A stretch of 64,000 nucleotides of DNA from Dermatemys mawii (lineage: Eukaryota > Chordata > Testudines > Dermatemydidae), in the NCBI GenBank assembly GCA_007922305.1, contig ML677365.1, positions 11,518,533 to 11,582,532 on the forward strand. Reading direction: 5' to 3'. The notes beneath the pieces were generated by a model. It was not told the DNA's origin. It was given only the letters and a program-made list of their open reading frames with translations, and did not search any database. Shown in pieces: positions 1 through 12,510 of this stretch (its first letter is position 1; each line of letters opens with the position of its first letter). Position numbers and translations under genes: made by a program.

Positions 1-1
1 C

Positions 2-520
2 CATAATAACTCTAACTCAGGAACCAATCCATGCAACAAACCTCGATGCCAACTCTGCCCACACATCTACACCAGCAACACCATCACAGGACCAAACCAG
101 ATCAGCCACAGCATCACTGGTTCATTCACCTGCACATCTACCAATGTAATATACGCCATTATGTGCCAGCAATGTCCCTCTGCTATGTACATCGGCCAAA
201 CTGGACAGTCCCTACGAAAAAGGATAAATGGACACAAATCAGATATCAGGAATGGTAATATTCAAAAACCTGTAGGAGAGCACTTCAACCTCACCGGACA
301 CACCATAAAAGATTTAAAGGTTAGCATTTTGCAGTAAAAAAACTTCAAGTCCAGACTGCAAAGAGAGACTGCAGAGCTGCAATTCATTTGCAAATTTGAC
401 ACAATCAATTTGGGACTGAATAGAGATTTTGAATGGCTAGCTAACTTCAAAAGCAGCTTCTCTTCTCTCGCTATTCACACCTCCAGTTCAGCTGCTAGAG
501 GAACACCTCACCCTCCCTGA
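2..520 (+). pseudogene. Penelope-like element, C-terminal GIY-YIG endonuclease (5' part outside window)
   Basis: The reading frame is open from base 2 to a TAA at 335-337 (111 codons), and the same frame then continues with protein-like sequence to a TGA at 518-520. Visible features are a Cys cluster C-x4-C-x2-C (residues 11, 16, 19) and a GIY-YIG nuclease: VIYAIMC at 49-55, MYIGQT at 62-67, Arg72, His78, and Glu93 in GEHFNLTGH. In Penelope-like retroelements this endonuclease lies downstream of the reverse transcriptase and nicks the target for target-primed reverse transcription. The RT part would lie left of the window. The in-frame TAA removes about 60 C-terminal residues, so the copy is probably dead, although the nuclease motifs look intact. 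The ribozyme-bearing tail follows directly. Family assignment is from motif recognition. Confidence 0.88.
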
Positions 521-750
521 TTAGAGATGATAAGCTGGTTCAGCCTCATTGGACTAACCTTGTTATCTCCCACCTGGTTCTTGCCTACCTATTTATACCT
601 GCCCCTGGATACTTCCACTGCATGCATCCGACGAATTGGGTATTAACCCACGAAAGCTTATGCTCTAAAATTTTAGTTAGTCTTTAAGGTGCCACAGGAC
701 TCTTTGTCACTTCTGCAATTCCAGACTAACACGGCTACCCCTCTGATTCT
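521..750 (+). mobile_element. Penelope-like element 3' tail
   Basis: Non-coding tail directly downstream of the endonuclease frame. Its last 130 bases recur at three other places in the window (both arms at 60466-60699, and 63452-63567), always with the core around ttaaggtgccacaggactct, which defines the tail as the mobile unit's 3' end. It ends near ctctgattct at 750. It contains the hammerhead motif annotated separately. Confidence 0.85.
628..665 (+). ncRNA. Hammerhead ribozyme motif in PLE tail (minimal type I)
   Basis: Layout matches a minimal hammerhead: core CCGACGA at 628-634 (canonical CUGANGA, U4 changed to C), helix II TGGGT/ACCCA at 637-641 and 646-650, GAAA at 652-655, then a very short helix III A-GC-TTAT-GC-T (655-664) and the predicted cleavage base C665. 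Hammerheads with a 3-bp or shorter helix III are known from Penelope-like elements, where they may act as dimers. The U4 change should weaken or abolish cleavage in this copy. No convincing helix I partner is visible. Confidence 0.72.
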
Positions 751-2559
751 ATGGTATAATGCTTAGACTTCTCATTTTAAAATGGCCACTTTGATTATCA
801 ACAAATAAGAATTGCTAGAGTAATAATTCCTGATCATAGCCTTTGGACATAAAAAGTAATTCAGGAAAATGGTGTATATAGTCTTTACTTTTTTACACTT
901 TGCCAATATTTGTATAGCTCACCATGCCAAGAAAGTCTCATTTGATTGAATTGAGCTGCATAGTTAAAACAACACACCCCATTATGCTGTCATTGAAAAA
1001 ACTGTCATTTTGTAGGGTAACAGTAATCAAGAATTATTCAAGTGTTTACTAGATGGCTAAGCAATGGAACTTACTAATAGCTCTTCTTTTAGAAAGGGTT
1101 ATCAGTCAACTTTACTTTCATGTTTTGTGTCTTTTATCTAAGGAGCACTTTTTAGGCCTCGTATTCATGAAAAACAAAGAGAGGTCCCATGCAGATTTCA
1201 GATTGCTAATCAACTCACATAATTTATCAATGAATGACAACTTATCACATCTGCTTAATGTACGACATTCTTAAAATAAGCAGGGCTGCAATATTAACAC
1301 AAAAGGGTTATTTCATTGCCAACAAAAGACTGTTGTACACAAGTTTTTAACAATGTGTTACTGATTCCCAAATGGTGTGTTAGTGATTGTAAAACTAGTC
1401 TATATAGTCATTCCAATGAATGCTTAAAGCACAGCACTCTAACTGGAGATGGAATTTGTTGAGTATTATTTAGCAGTTCATCTTCGAAAGCACAGAAAAT
1501 TCATCACTGTGATTCAAAAATAAATATAAACTGAAACTCAGTGGGTCAGTCCCTTGCACCAATATGAAGGACTGAATCAAGTACTAAAGACTTCCAGGAA
1601 CTGAAAGAGAAAGTTCTTAGATTTTGGTCATAATGATCTAAGATGCAGATATATGTAAAATAAAATAGGGACATATTTAGATCTCCTCCTATTTATCCTA
1701 GAGCCATCATGTTTGTTGCTTTTTAAAATCAAGTTTTAGCAATAGTTATACACACTATGTTGCTACCAAGTATAACATTTTTTTAAAGTTATTTGTGTTT
1801 GAACCATTTGCCAGACATTCATGTCACATGCAGAGTACAATTTTCAAACCAAAATAGGACACCCACATCCTGCATTTGAACGTTTTTCTTACTAAATAAT
1901 ATGACTCCATGATTCCCTAGATATATGTATTGATATGTATTGAGAAGTACAGGGAACATCATGAATGCCAAAGTAGTAACTAGCTGCAAAGGCATAAATT
2001 GAATGTTTTTAAGGTTACTATAGAGAGAGACTTCTTGTACACACAGTTCCACCAGATTGGCAGGGTAAAGTTGGCCTAAACATTTGAGACTTAAATTAAG
2101 ATCATGCTCCACATGACAAGACTTGGCAGCTGCTATCTCCCAGATTCTTAAGCAGCTGAAATTCCCAGAACAACTGTAGTCATCTCTCTCTTGGCAATGA
2201 GGTGTTAAGAACAACACATTTTAAACACGTCCTCACAATATAATTTCAAATTTATATTTTAAGGAAAAAACAGTCCATTTAACAAATCCTTAATCACATA
2301 AATAGCTCTGATGGCTTCACTGAGACTGCAGTGGGATTACTCCCATGAATAAGGATTGTTCATGTGAATAAGGCTTGCAGGACCAGGCCTTAGTTAAGTG
2401 TTTAAAATTCATTCTTATATGAGGACATGATGAAAACATGCTATCCTGACTATTGGCAGATGGATGATGAAGATACCTATGAACCATATTCTACCCTCTT
2501 TGACAACAGTAGGAGCCATAAAAGGCTGTGTAAACAAGAAGCAAGCTGATAGTCTACTA
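751..2559. other. AT-rich non-coding DNA, one diverged interspersed repeat
   Basis: No gene is supported. A minus-strand frame of 132 codons (1819-2217) has no recognisable domain and no homologous signal. At about 2290-2395 there is a diverged short repeat of the common amniote type (cattgaagtc/agtaagg-like phrases ending in ggaccaggcctt), name unknown. Confidence 0.5.
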
Positions 2560-2780
2560 TTGGAAGTGCAGTATTGTGAATCAGGGCATCTTTGTTTTAA
2601 TCCCAGTTTTGCAGCTGATTTCATCTGTGAGCTTGGGTGGATCACCTAATTTCTCTGTTTCAGAGTTTCTCAACCTGTAAAACGGGAATAACGATGACAT
2701 CACCATTTCAGTGGTGTTCTGAGGCAGTATTTATTAACATTTATAAAGCACTGTGAAATGCTTGGAAAGAAGATGCTATC
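2560..2780 (+). repeat. MIR-type SINE, ancient
   Basis: Order of phrases matches MIR: a sentence like 'atcccagttttgcagctg', then 'gagcttgggtggatcac' (MIR core, 'gaccttgggcaagtcac'), 'tgtaaaacgggaataacgat' and the 3' 'ataaagcactgtgaaatgct'. Strongly diverged, as expected for a family that stopped moving long ago. Recognised from memory of the consensus. Confidence 0.7.
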
Positions 2781-3949
2781 CTCAGCATTTGTCCTTCATA
2801 ACTTTAGCTCTTCTCCAGTTTTAGGGTGGGCTAATAAAAAGTATTACAGAAGATTGGAAAACTGTGGAAATTAATAGAAATACAAACAGAAAAATATTAA
2901 TCCAATATTGGAATTATCTTCAGAGTTTGACTCTGCTTATTATTGGAATTAAAAAATACATTTGCAAAGAAAAAACATACGAATTTTCCAAACTCTAATT
3001 GTTGTAACTTATCCAAGCATTCCAGCACAAATTTTCAGTGCACTCCAGAAATGTTTGTTCACTTGCTACAAACCATGTCACAAATCTTCAGTGCAGCAGC
3101 TAATATTTTACAATTGATCAAATAAACTGGGATATGTACTCTAAATATGTGACTTAATGAAAACAACTTAAAGATTTATGCTCCATTTAATGTACTTAGC
3201 TAAAGTCTCATGGGATTGCCAAAGGAGATAAAAACTGCAGCATGGGTTAATGCTTAGTTATCTTTTGGTTAACTTATATAGCTTAGTAATCAAAGAACAT
3301 GAAAGAAAAACTTTTGATAAAAATTAGCGTATTTTTAAATTCCACAAAAGGCAGTTCCCTTTATATGCACTACAATATAAACTTTTAGACTTACAAACAA
3401 GAGCTTGTGGTTAAACTTCATTTGCAATATATAGACAAGAAAGAGTCTTCTTACTTGTTTGGCATCCTATAAAAAGTCCAAATCAGTTTTGTGAGCAAGA
3501 CTGAAGAATGTGAAATGATAAGAAGCACTGATATGACTACATAGTTCTCTCTCCCTCCAGTTTTATAAGAAACAGCAAAAACAAATGCGATTCTATAATG
3601 TAGAAAATGACACAATAAATAAGAGAAAAATAAATGAAATACTGAGGATATATTTATGTATCTGTCCATTAAACCCAAAATCTGGCAAGTTGTAGACAAC
3701 ACTGTAAGACATTTGTTTGGTTAGGCCTTTGAATGACCCTTACCAGTGTATTGTATTAACAATGTAGTTTACTTTTATTATTGTATTACTTTTTGGTTAG
3801 TTATTTTTATTGATGCAAAAATAGCCAAGTACTGTGAGGATACCATTACATATTTGTAAATTAAAATACACATCTATGCTATTATCATTATTATATCTGA
3901 AATCAATGTATCGACTAGCTGTAGCCTAACATTCAAAACAGACAGTAAT
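2781..3949. other. Unique AT-rich DNA
   Basis: Nothing recognisable on either strand. Short open frames at 2943-3125 and 3451-3702 lack domain features and are consistent with chance. Confidence 0.5.
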
Positions 3950-4900
3950 CTCAGAATCCCACCACTATCATTTTACATCCAGTCTTCATTGTCTGGCTAT
4001 GCTGGAAGAAAGACAGGAGACACAAGATGCAGTTTAATTAGTCTGCAACTTTATTCCAAAATGTCTGAGCATGGTTGGCAGATAAAATTGGTACAGTGCA
4101 GGTAATTCCATAATCATTTACAAATACCCAGGGGGTTGCTAGCAGCCTTCCCTGTCTCCCATCCTAATGTTCAGCCAGCCTGTTGCTGGTACCTCACTCC
4201 CCACCCCCGCTTGAATGAGGGTTAATGGGGACTATAAATTGGAGGCTTGACTCCCTGCTGTACCAATCATAGGAGCTCTGATACCCACTCCATTTCCACT
4301 CCTTTAAAGGATACCTCCTTTAAATCCTTTTCCAATCCATTTTCTCAGATGACCATATTCATTCCCTGTGAAGCACCTGCACTGGGCATCTGTGCCAAAC
4401 ACACATAATGAGTTGCAACATCAAAGCCTAATCCCCCTTTGTTTTCTCCACACACACACTTAGCTCCCAACCTGATATGGGGAAGCAAAAAACCCCTACC
4501 TCACCTTCGCCAATCTGGTGGTAAGGGAAGATGTCTTTCCAGGCTTCCCCCGAGATAGGAGCAACTGGTGTAATGCCCAGGGCAGATCATGACAAAACCT
4601 AGAATTTAAGCTACTTCCATGACTGGGAGGGTGAGTGCTGCTCAGCTTGGTCCAGGTGAAAATGAGGGCTTTTACTGCACCGATGTGGCCATAAATAATT
4701 CCCTTCTCATCTGGTCATCTGGGTCGGGATAGGGAGGAGATAGGTCAGCATCCCCAAACTGACCTGATATGGAGCTGCCTCCATGTAGCGAGTAACTCTA
4801 GCTCTCTAGCTCTTAAAGGGGCAACTCTTCTTCTCCAACAAGCCAGACAAAGGGCCCACTGTTTAATATGGGGAGAGGTCAATGTTTCGGATTCAGAGCT
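3950..4900 (-). mobile_element. LTR-like or other high-copy element, minus strand (ends uncertain)
   Basis: This block is clearly richer in G+C than both flanks and its edges are abrupt. Read on the minus strand it holds a polyadenylation-like AATAAA (complement of ctttatt at about 4049-4055) near its 3' side, followed by a tail into unique DNA. I recall similar text as a repeated sequence in turtles but cannot name the family. No terminal repeats or target duplication could be fixed. Confidence 0.35.
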
Positions 4901-7900
4901 ACCAAGTTCACATGTCACTGAGCAGAATAATTGAAAGAATTCTTTAAGCTGATTGGGTGTGTTTGTCTCTTGGTGGTGTACCAGAGTCAAGAGCAAATAA
5001 TAAAATAGAGAGAATTTACTTGTCTCAAGACCACTGAATGTGATGTCACTATGCAAGAAGTAAGTGGGTACAAATGAAGACAAAGGGACAGACATTAATT
5101 CTGTATAGGCCTACAGACAGTTTTTGGTTTCCTCTCTTTCCGAAGTGTTACTATGACATACAGGAAGAGCAGACTCCGCTGATGGACGCCTGTATAGATG
5201 GACATTGGTAGTCTTAGAAGGATTAGATTTTTTATTTGTAAATGTGAGTAACTGTTAATTGCATTGTGCACACACAAACTGATGAAAGATATTTCCATTG
5301 ATACCAGAAATTTATAAGTATACAAAGAAAGAAAACTGGTGCTTGAGAACTTAAAGTTTGATCTAAGGATATTTACTTTTACTCTGTATATTTTGACAGG
5401 TGATATTGACATTTTTTGTTTTAATTGTAACAAAACTTTAACTTAATTTAACATTAAATTATTAAATTATTATCTGACGTACTCTCCACAACTTCCTGCA
5501 TCTGTGAAAATTTATATAAATAAAAAATATTGATATAATCTGTCAAAATTATAAAAACTAAAAATTGAATTTTGCCAAGCCGCTATACTGGTGATAGAAA
5601 GGGACTAAAAATCAGAAAAAGAAGGAAAGTCTTAGTATATTTATTTCCCATCATCTTGCCTGCCTACCCAGCCACCCCATCCCTTATCTTTTTCTGCACC
5701 TGGATTTCTAGCCAGTTAAGAGTATATTATTCCATAGGTACATGGTGTCTAAACTCTCTTGATATAGCTAGTTTGAAAGATCCTACAGTAACAACATTCT
5801 AAAGATTTGTATGATTGCTGACCATATCAACACAAACATATTTTCAGTTCACATTTATTATGAAACAAGAGTCTGATCTTTGTGGTTCTAACAGAGTGGA
5901 CTTTTGTGAGGGTGAAAGAAGAACATCTTTGTGGCTGTCCAGAGAGACTGGGAGAGCATGTTGAGGGGCTGGTATCTGTAACAGGAGTCCTCCCCCTTGA
6001 CAGCTAAATGTCAGCAGGGATCGGTGTTATTGAAATTAATCCAATCACAATGATGGCATAAAGACATACTTTTATACCTCTATTGACTTTTCACGTTCAC
6101 TGGGTAATTGTTGTAACATTTTCTTAAAGGCCAAAGACCTTTTGATGATAAATATATCTCATTACATGGAATTTGATATGTAATCACCACATGAACCTCA
6201 GTATAATTCAATGGGTGTATTTACCATATGTTAATCCTAGCATAACAAGACTTTAACCTATTTCACTTAATTACAGGCATATCATCAGATACACTGTAAA
6301 AAGGGTTTTTTTCTCTTACGTGTCTGAAAAGCCCTCTAACTTTCTTAACCCTTTTGTGACGTACCTATCAGAAATTCCAACTTTCCCTACCTCTGTCTGA
6401 GGTGAGAGCAAAGCCCAGGGACGCATGCTACTGTTATTTATGCTATTGGTGCGGAGATAGTCACTGAGGGACAAGCTTTTTCATTTATTTGTGCTAGCTT
6501 CCTGGTACTATTTCATTTGACCAGTTTTATGGCACCCTCTCCACTTGTATTTGTATCATGCTCATGCCTTGGTAGCCAGGGCTCTCAGGACCTAAATCAA
6601 ATGGCTCCTTTAAAATTTAGGCAGGTTTAAGGTATTATTTGTAAGATGTATTTTAATATAACTGAGTAATAAAACCCTGTAAAAGCTGTGTCCCTGATAC
6701 AAAATTGTCATATTCATATTGCTGAAATCAATAATACTTTAAAAATTCTCCATCAAAATCTTAATTATACATTCTGATCTGGATACATGTAAACTGTAGT
6801 TTACATTCCACATAGAATGATAACCACAAAAAATGTAGAAACAGATCCTCGGTTCATATAAAAAGTATAACTTCATTTAATTCAGTGGGTCTATGCTGAT
6901 GTATGCCAACTGAAGATCCCGCCATCTTCTCTCACTTAAGACTTTAGCTGAAACAAGTTTTTGCATGCTTCATGTCTGTGCCAAAGGCCAACTAGTTTGA
7001 AAGACAAAGTTGTTGATTTCTGTAGAAAAATAACACATAATGTACAGTGCTTCCAGAAGGCCAAAAAGGATATTCAAGGAACAACAGATACTGTACATCC
7101 CAAGAAACTGAAAGGCTTAATTATATACAAATGTAGGCATGTCATCTCTCTCTTTCAAATACCATACCTTACATTTAGAGTTTCCTGGATTTTCTAAACA
7201 TAGAAAAATGACCATGAAGGAACATCTCTGATTTGCTGTTCTTCTAAGTGTAATGCACAGATTAACTTGGGAATTATGGCTAATACCATGCTTCCTAAGA
7301 GAAAAATGGTTGTTTAAATCATTATCTACTGAGTGGATAAAATGAACATAGGATGCTACTGACTAGAGTGGACATTGTCTTTATCTACCTCATTCTAGTG
7401 AATTAGATGACCATAAAATTCTACGATTTTACAGCTGATAAGAATCACCACATAAACGGTGACTGGTATCACAGCCTTTGATCAATGGCATGAATTCACT
7501 ACACTATTTGAAATTTAGAGAGGAACTTGACTATACTTAGGATGTTAAAATGAAAGTGAAAGTACACAATAAAGTATAAAGAAAGCCAAAGTGACAATGT
7601 AGAATATGAGCCAAGTGTTGCTTTGTTCTAGATACGTATCATCACATAAAACTTGTACATGGAAACTTATGTATGTGCAGGGATCTCGATGTTGTATTAC
7701 CAACCCCTATCATTCAAAAATCATAAAATTAACTTGAAATGAGATTTTTGAAGTAATAAATTTGGGGTTCTTTTTCTTTGCCTCCTGTTTTTTGAGCCTG
7801 CAGCATGCTCTCAGTTCACACTTTCAGGCTTTTCTCCACAATTATTAGAGCTAGAAATGGTCTTTTCTCAAACAAAACAAAAATGCTAAGTTCCTCACCA

Positions 7901-7984
7901 AATAACATGCTTTTGAGAGCCAGAGTTTTAAGAAAAGCATCAAAACATTCTGATATAATAAAACTATCAAAGTTGACACCACTG
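4901..7984. other. Mostly unique AT-rich DNA
   Basis: No supported gene. Open frames at 5095-5433 (minus), 5572-5802 (plus) and 6961-7197 (plus) show no domain or codon pattern. Slightly GC-richer patches at 5880-6030 and 6350-6560 may be old repeats that I do not recognise. Confidence 0.45.
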
Positions 7985-9055
7985 GGGGATCATAGAATCA
8001 TAAGGTTTCAAAGGGACTACAATTGTCATCTAGTCTAAACCCCTGCCAAGATGCAGGATTTGTTGTGGCTAAACCATCCAAGACAGATGGTTATCCAGCC
8101 TCTTTTTGAAAATCTCCAGTAAAGAAGGTTCCACAATCTCCCTAGGTAGTCTGTTTCATTGTCCTACTATTCTTACAGTTTGGGAGGTTTTTTCTAATAT
8201 TTAGTCTAAATGTACTATGCTCTAGTTTGAACCCATTGCCTTTTGTCCTGTCCTCTGTGGCAAAAAAAGAAAAAAAAAAAACAAAACCACAAAAACTTTA
8301 CTCCATCTTTTTTATGATAACTTTTCAAGTATCTGAAGACTGCTAATGATGTTCCCCCTTAATCTCCTCTTTTCCAAACTAAACATACCCAGTTCCTTCA
8401 ATCTTTGCTTGTACAGCTTCTATTCCATTCTTTTGATCATCTTTGTCACTTGCCTCTGGATCATTTCCAGTTTTTCTACTATAGCCTTTCTATACATTGG
8501 TGGCCAAAACTGGACACAGTATTCCAGCTGAGGCCTAACCAGCTCAGAGCAGAGCAGCACTATCACCGCCCATGACTTGCACGCTATTCCTCTGTTAATG
8601 CAACTTAAAACTGAATTAGCTTTTTTTTTGCAACAGCATCACATTGCTGACTCATGTTGAGCCTGTGAGCCACCAAAACTTCCAGATTCTTAGTATGTTG
8701 CTACCAAGCCACTTTCCCCACATTCTATTTGTTTTTTCATCCCTAAGTGTAGAACATTTGTCTTTGTTGAATTTCATTATGTTATTTATAGCCCAATTCT
8801 CCAATTTATCAAAAGCCCTCTGAATTTTATCTTTATCCTCAAAAGTATTATCTCCCTCCCCCCCAGATCTGTGTCAGCTGCAAACTTGATAAGTATGCTC
8901 TCTACGTCTGCACAGAGATCATTAATGAAGATGTTAAACAACACCAGACCCAGAACAGATCACTGTGGAGCCCCTCTTGAGACCTCAGTCCAATGCAACA
9001 TCATCTCAGTAATAGTTGATTCACCATTTTCCCTAGGTGTGGTAGGATTGCATCA
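7985..9055 (-). mobile_element. CR1 LINE, 5'-truncated (RT end plus 3' UTR)
   Basis: On the minus strand the element ends in a tail like atgattctatga (7985-8005 complement), the CR1 octamer. Its 5' part reads as degraded CR1 reverse transcriptase: a block resembling GPVLFNIFIND (complement of about 8920-8975) and a catalytic block readable as FAADTDLG (complement of about 8865-8890; normal FADDTKLG). In between lie the ORF2 C-terminus and 3' UTR. A poly-A-like interruption sits at 8262-8285. Several frameshifts; not functional. 5' truncation is usual for CR1. Confidence 0.85.
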
Positions 9056-9302
9056 TGGTATACAGTAGAATGAGGCCTATTCTCTGCTTCCTCGCTGCCT
9101 CTCTCTCCGTGGTGCCTTTTGAGTGCATCCCAGAAGCAGTCCCTGTACTTCTCAGATGTGCACTCACAGAAAGTCCTATCCCTCATCATTTCCCACAGAT
9201 AAACTGGTAAGTCATTTTACTAGCAGAATTCTTCATGAGGACAATGAGTTTTAAATGCACATGGAAGAATACACAGAGAAATGAATTTTGAACTCATAAG
9301 CA
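9056..9302. other. Unassigned sequence between two CR1 copies
   Basis: A minus-strand frame (9001-9189) with text such as EKYRDCFWDALKRHHGERG has protein-like composition and could be a remnant of a DNA-transposon accessory protein, but I could not assign it. Confidence 0.25.
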
Positions 9303-9400
9303 TAATAGTCATAGAATATCAGGGTTGGAAGGGACCTCAGGAGGTCATCTAATCCAACCCCCTGCTCGAAGCAGGACCAATCTCCAACTACTGCAAACCT
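9303..9400 (-). mobile_element. CR1 LINE 3' end fragment
   Basis: Plus-strand text tcatagaatatcagggttgg continuing to gaccaatctccaacta is the reverse complement of the highly conserved CR1 3' terminus, including the ATTCTATG tail. Only about 100 bp remains, the typical extreme 5' truncation. Confidence 0.88.
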
Positions 9401-10877
9401 AAGTTTTATCATTGTAAAGTCAAAAAAGAGAATATACAGAGTGGCTTATGTATCCAAACAAAACAAACCAGTGCATCTTGAAATTTGAATATGGTTAATT
9501 AACTGCACATAAATAAACTACAAACCAAGAGCAAAATCCTTGCACTGTTAGAGTCATTAGCAAAGCTCTCATGAATTTGAATGGGGCCAGGATATCATCC
9601 CAAGATTTTCAAAATTAGCTTTATTGAAGAGATGGATTGCTGACCTCCGTTGTAAAGTGTCTTGAGATTGGCAGATGAAAGGCAAGAACGAGGAAATAAG
9701 AAAAAAATGTGATTAAGTCCGTTCATAAGGAGGAAAGAATGATAATTCTGACATCACAATCCTTTCATTATATTTTGAGAGAAAACACTAACAGCACTAA
9801 TAGCATGGTTACAGCCTTCCTTTGCATGATTTTTAACTTCCACTTTTTTGTTAGCACACTAAATTAGTAACATTAAACAAGCCTTTAATTTAGGATTCCA
9901 TTTCAGACAAAGTGAAAGTTAAAAAGGCAGCAGGTTACAACTGGAGCACTACAGAAAGTGGGGTCTACACTGATTCAGTAGGTGGAAGCTATTAACATGT
10001 CTGCAACACTTAGCTTTATACACAACCACCCTGCTTTTAACTTCAGCCTTGGTCACTAAGGTCAGGGAGCAGAGCTGACTAATAGTGTCACTTCTCTACC
10101 ATCTTACATTGTCTATCCCTGCAGTGGCATGATGAACAGGAGCTGGAGCAGTAGTATAGCAACAAGCAGTGAGTAGAGAAGAGCTAACTGAGTCTTTATT
10201 AAATGTTGCATGATATGCCTCCACAGCTATATAGCTACTGAAAAGAAAGCGACATAGCCGTTCATGAAACACAGTTAACACAATAATGAATGGGACAAGG
10301 TGCCTTATTGTCAAACAGGTGGTGGAGTTTCATTTTGCATGAAGGAACCTGAGTGCCCAAATTGCTCTAACCAAGTGTAAAGAAACTCAGAAACATAGTT
10401 CCCAGCCTATTATTTGAAGTTTAAAATAAAAAGCAATGTATGTGATGAAATGATCTTACAGAAACTGAATCTTCAGAAGTCTCAGCACATAAATGCATGC
10501 TCAAGACTGCAATATGTAGTAGGGCATTAAAATAGAGGTATAAGCCAGTGAAGCCTGAAGCATTCATTCAATCACATCATTTTCTAATATAAAAATAACA
10601 GAGCGGTTTTTTAGAAGTTATTTTATACCTGTCCTTCAATGTAATTAAATTTATACGTGTCATTCAAAGGAGAAAGGAATCACACTAGAGAGTATTTCTC
10701 AGGGCCAACGCACTGATCTACTGGCAGAGAAACATGAAGAGGATCCAGATTCAAGCCCAGAGCATGCTCCCGGAATTGCAGTGTATCACACTGTTGTGGC
10801 AATGGTATGTTAGAGAGCCATCTAGCCAGTTAAAGGAACAGTATGAAATAAGCTATAGAGAGATTCCAGCCTTCGTT
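9401..10877. other. Non-coding DNA with faint old repeats
   Basis: No gene is supported. At about 9525-9610 there is a diverged short amniote repeat (aatggggccagg phrase). About 10690-10770 weakly resembles the 5' part of a MIR-like SINE but is too diverged to call. Confidence 0.4.
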
Positions 10878-12058
10878 GTGTAAGGGGACTATTGTCCCTT
10901 TAGTAACAGTAACACTCAGTGGGGGTATTTGGTTGGCTAGCTCTCAGTACCAAAAGAAAGGGGAAGGGCTGATGGTAAATCGGGACCCTGAGACTGACAC
11001 ACCCCAGGAACAATGGGGAGAGGCCAAAGGTCCAGGTCAGCCTGATTGACAGGGTGGGCAGGCTAATCAGGAAGTCAGGAGGCCAGGGGGTCCTGTCCTC
11101 TGTGTGAGCTGCAGTTGCCTAGGTCAGGCAGAGTGGGGCTGAGCTAAGGAGAAAGCTGGAGCCTGAGCTGAACTGGGAGCAGAGCTGTGCTAGATCCAGA
11201 GGGGCCAGAAAAACAGCCCAGGAAGCAGGTCAGTGCTAGGAGCAGAGTCACAGAAGAAGCCTGTGCTGGGAGGGGAGCAGCAGCAACCAGAGAAGCAGCC
11301 CTGGGAGCTGGAGGCAGAGCAGCTGTAGTGCTGAGGCAGAATGGAGCTGGGGCTGAAGCAGAGCGCTGGAGCTGGAGCTGGAGCTGGAGCTGGAGCTGGA
11401 GCAGTCCAGAGCTGAGTGCTGTGAGCAGCTGGTGAGAGTGATCCCAGGCAGTGAGCCCAGTGCAGGGAGAGGCCCCCAGCCAAAACAACTGGCAGGCTAG
11501 ACTTGGAGGGGGATCGAAACCCCGACGGGTTGGGGGCAATGCTGGGATGAAGGGTCCTGCCACCTAAAGCCTGAAGATGTGTGGCCACCACCAGAGCAAT
11601 TGTCTGATGCACAACATCCCTGCAGCACAGACAGGACCTGAGAAGGGGGCCAGGGACTTGTGAGGAACAGACTGAACTTCCGTTACATTCCAGAGATGCT
11701 GATTGTGGTGTCCCTCTGCTACAGAGTGGGGTGATGTGTTCTCCTTTAACCTTTTTCATTTTTACCTTATTTTTTAAAATTGATTGCTGTTTAATAAACT
11801 GTATTTACTTTGAACTGTATGTAATGATCAGTGGGTCAGGGAAGCATTCAGTTCAGAGAGAGCACAGATTAGGGACACTCTAGCCCCTACCTTTAGTGAC
11901 CACAACAAGGTTGGAGGTCGAGCCCTTGAGGTCAGGCAGGCCTCTAGGTAAAGGAAGCTTGAGCAAGGACTCAAACCCTTCCGCTATCCCATTTCACCAG
12001 GGCAATGTATAAGCCAGGAAAGTTCCCCACGCTAGCAGGACCATTCCCCTGCTTACAC
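10878..12058 (+). mobile_element. LTR-like element, about 1.18 kb
   Basis: The ends form an imperfect inverted repeat: tgtaaggggactattg at 10878 and the reverse complement of ggaccattcccctgcttaca at 12058, so the unit is TGT...ACA as in LTRs. A polyadenylation-like AATAAA occurs at about 11793-11798. The sequence is G+C rich against AT-rich flanks. A related minus-strand copy lies at 14200-14760. No clear 5-bp target duplication remains. It holds a GCTGGA hexamer array. Long frames inside on both strands (for example 11190-11759 minus) follow from the skewed composition and are not genes. Confidence 0.6.
11364..11402 (+). repeat. (GCTGGA)n hexanucleotide microsatellite, about 6 units
   Basis: Six near-perfect GCTGGA units lie inside the LTR-like element. 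They open long low-complexity frames in several phases, which explains the apparent overlapping reading frames here. Confidence 0.9.
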
Positions 12059-12239
12059 TTGAATGGAGAGAGTCACTACAGTGCAACAAAGCAGGATGGG
12101 AGAGAGACTAATTAAGGACTCAGTTCTGCAAGATACTGAAAGCACTGCATGAGATTCTCAGCACTCTCAATTCCCACTGTCTTTCGAAGAGCCAGGCACC
12201 ATAAGGGACAATTCTCTGAATGTGGATCTTCTATGAGCC

Positions 12240-12510
12240 CATTTTGGAACATAGACACTGCAGTTTAAATGGCTGATAGTTGAAGCTGAACAAATTCAGA
12301 CTAGAAAAAAGGCATACATTTTTTACAGTGAGAGTAATTAACCATTAGAACAACTTACCAAGAGTGGCAATAGATTATCCATCACTGACAATTTTTAAAT
12401 CAAAATTGGAATGTGCTAGGAATTCTTTTGGGGAAGTTCTATTGTCATGTTATACAGGAGGTCAGATTAGATGATCACAATGGTCCCATCTGACCTTGGA
12501 ATCTATGAAA
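12240..12510 (+). mobile_element. CR1 LINE 3' end fragment
   Basis: Begins within the ORF2 C-terminal region (gttgaagctgaacaaattcag), runs through the conserved phrase gaacaacttaccaagagtgg, and ends with the typical tacaggaggtcagattagatg, ccatctgaccttggaatcta and an octamer-like tail. Strongly diverged. Confidence 0.82.

Noticed and set aside
1819..2217. 132-codon minus-strand frame
   Set aside because: No recognisable domain or family similarity; plausible by chance in 64 kb.
11144..11759. Long overlapping frames on both strands (up to 189 codons)
   Set aside because: They lie within a GC-rich LTR-like element and a GCTGGA array, which keeps stop codons rare in several phases; no domain.
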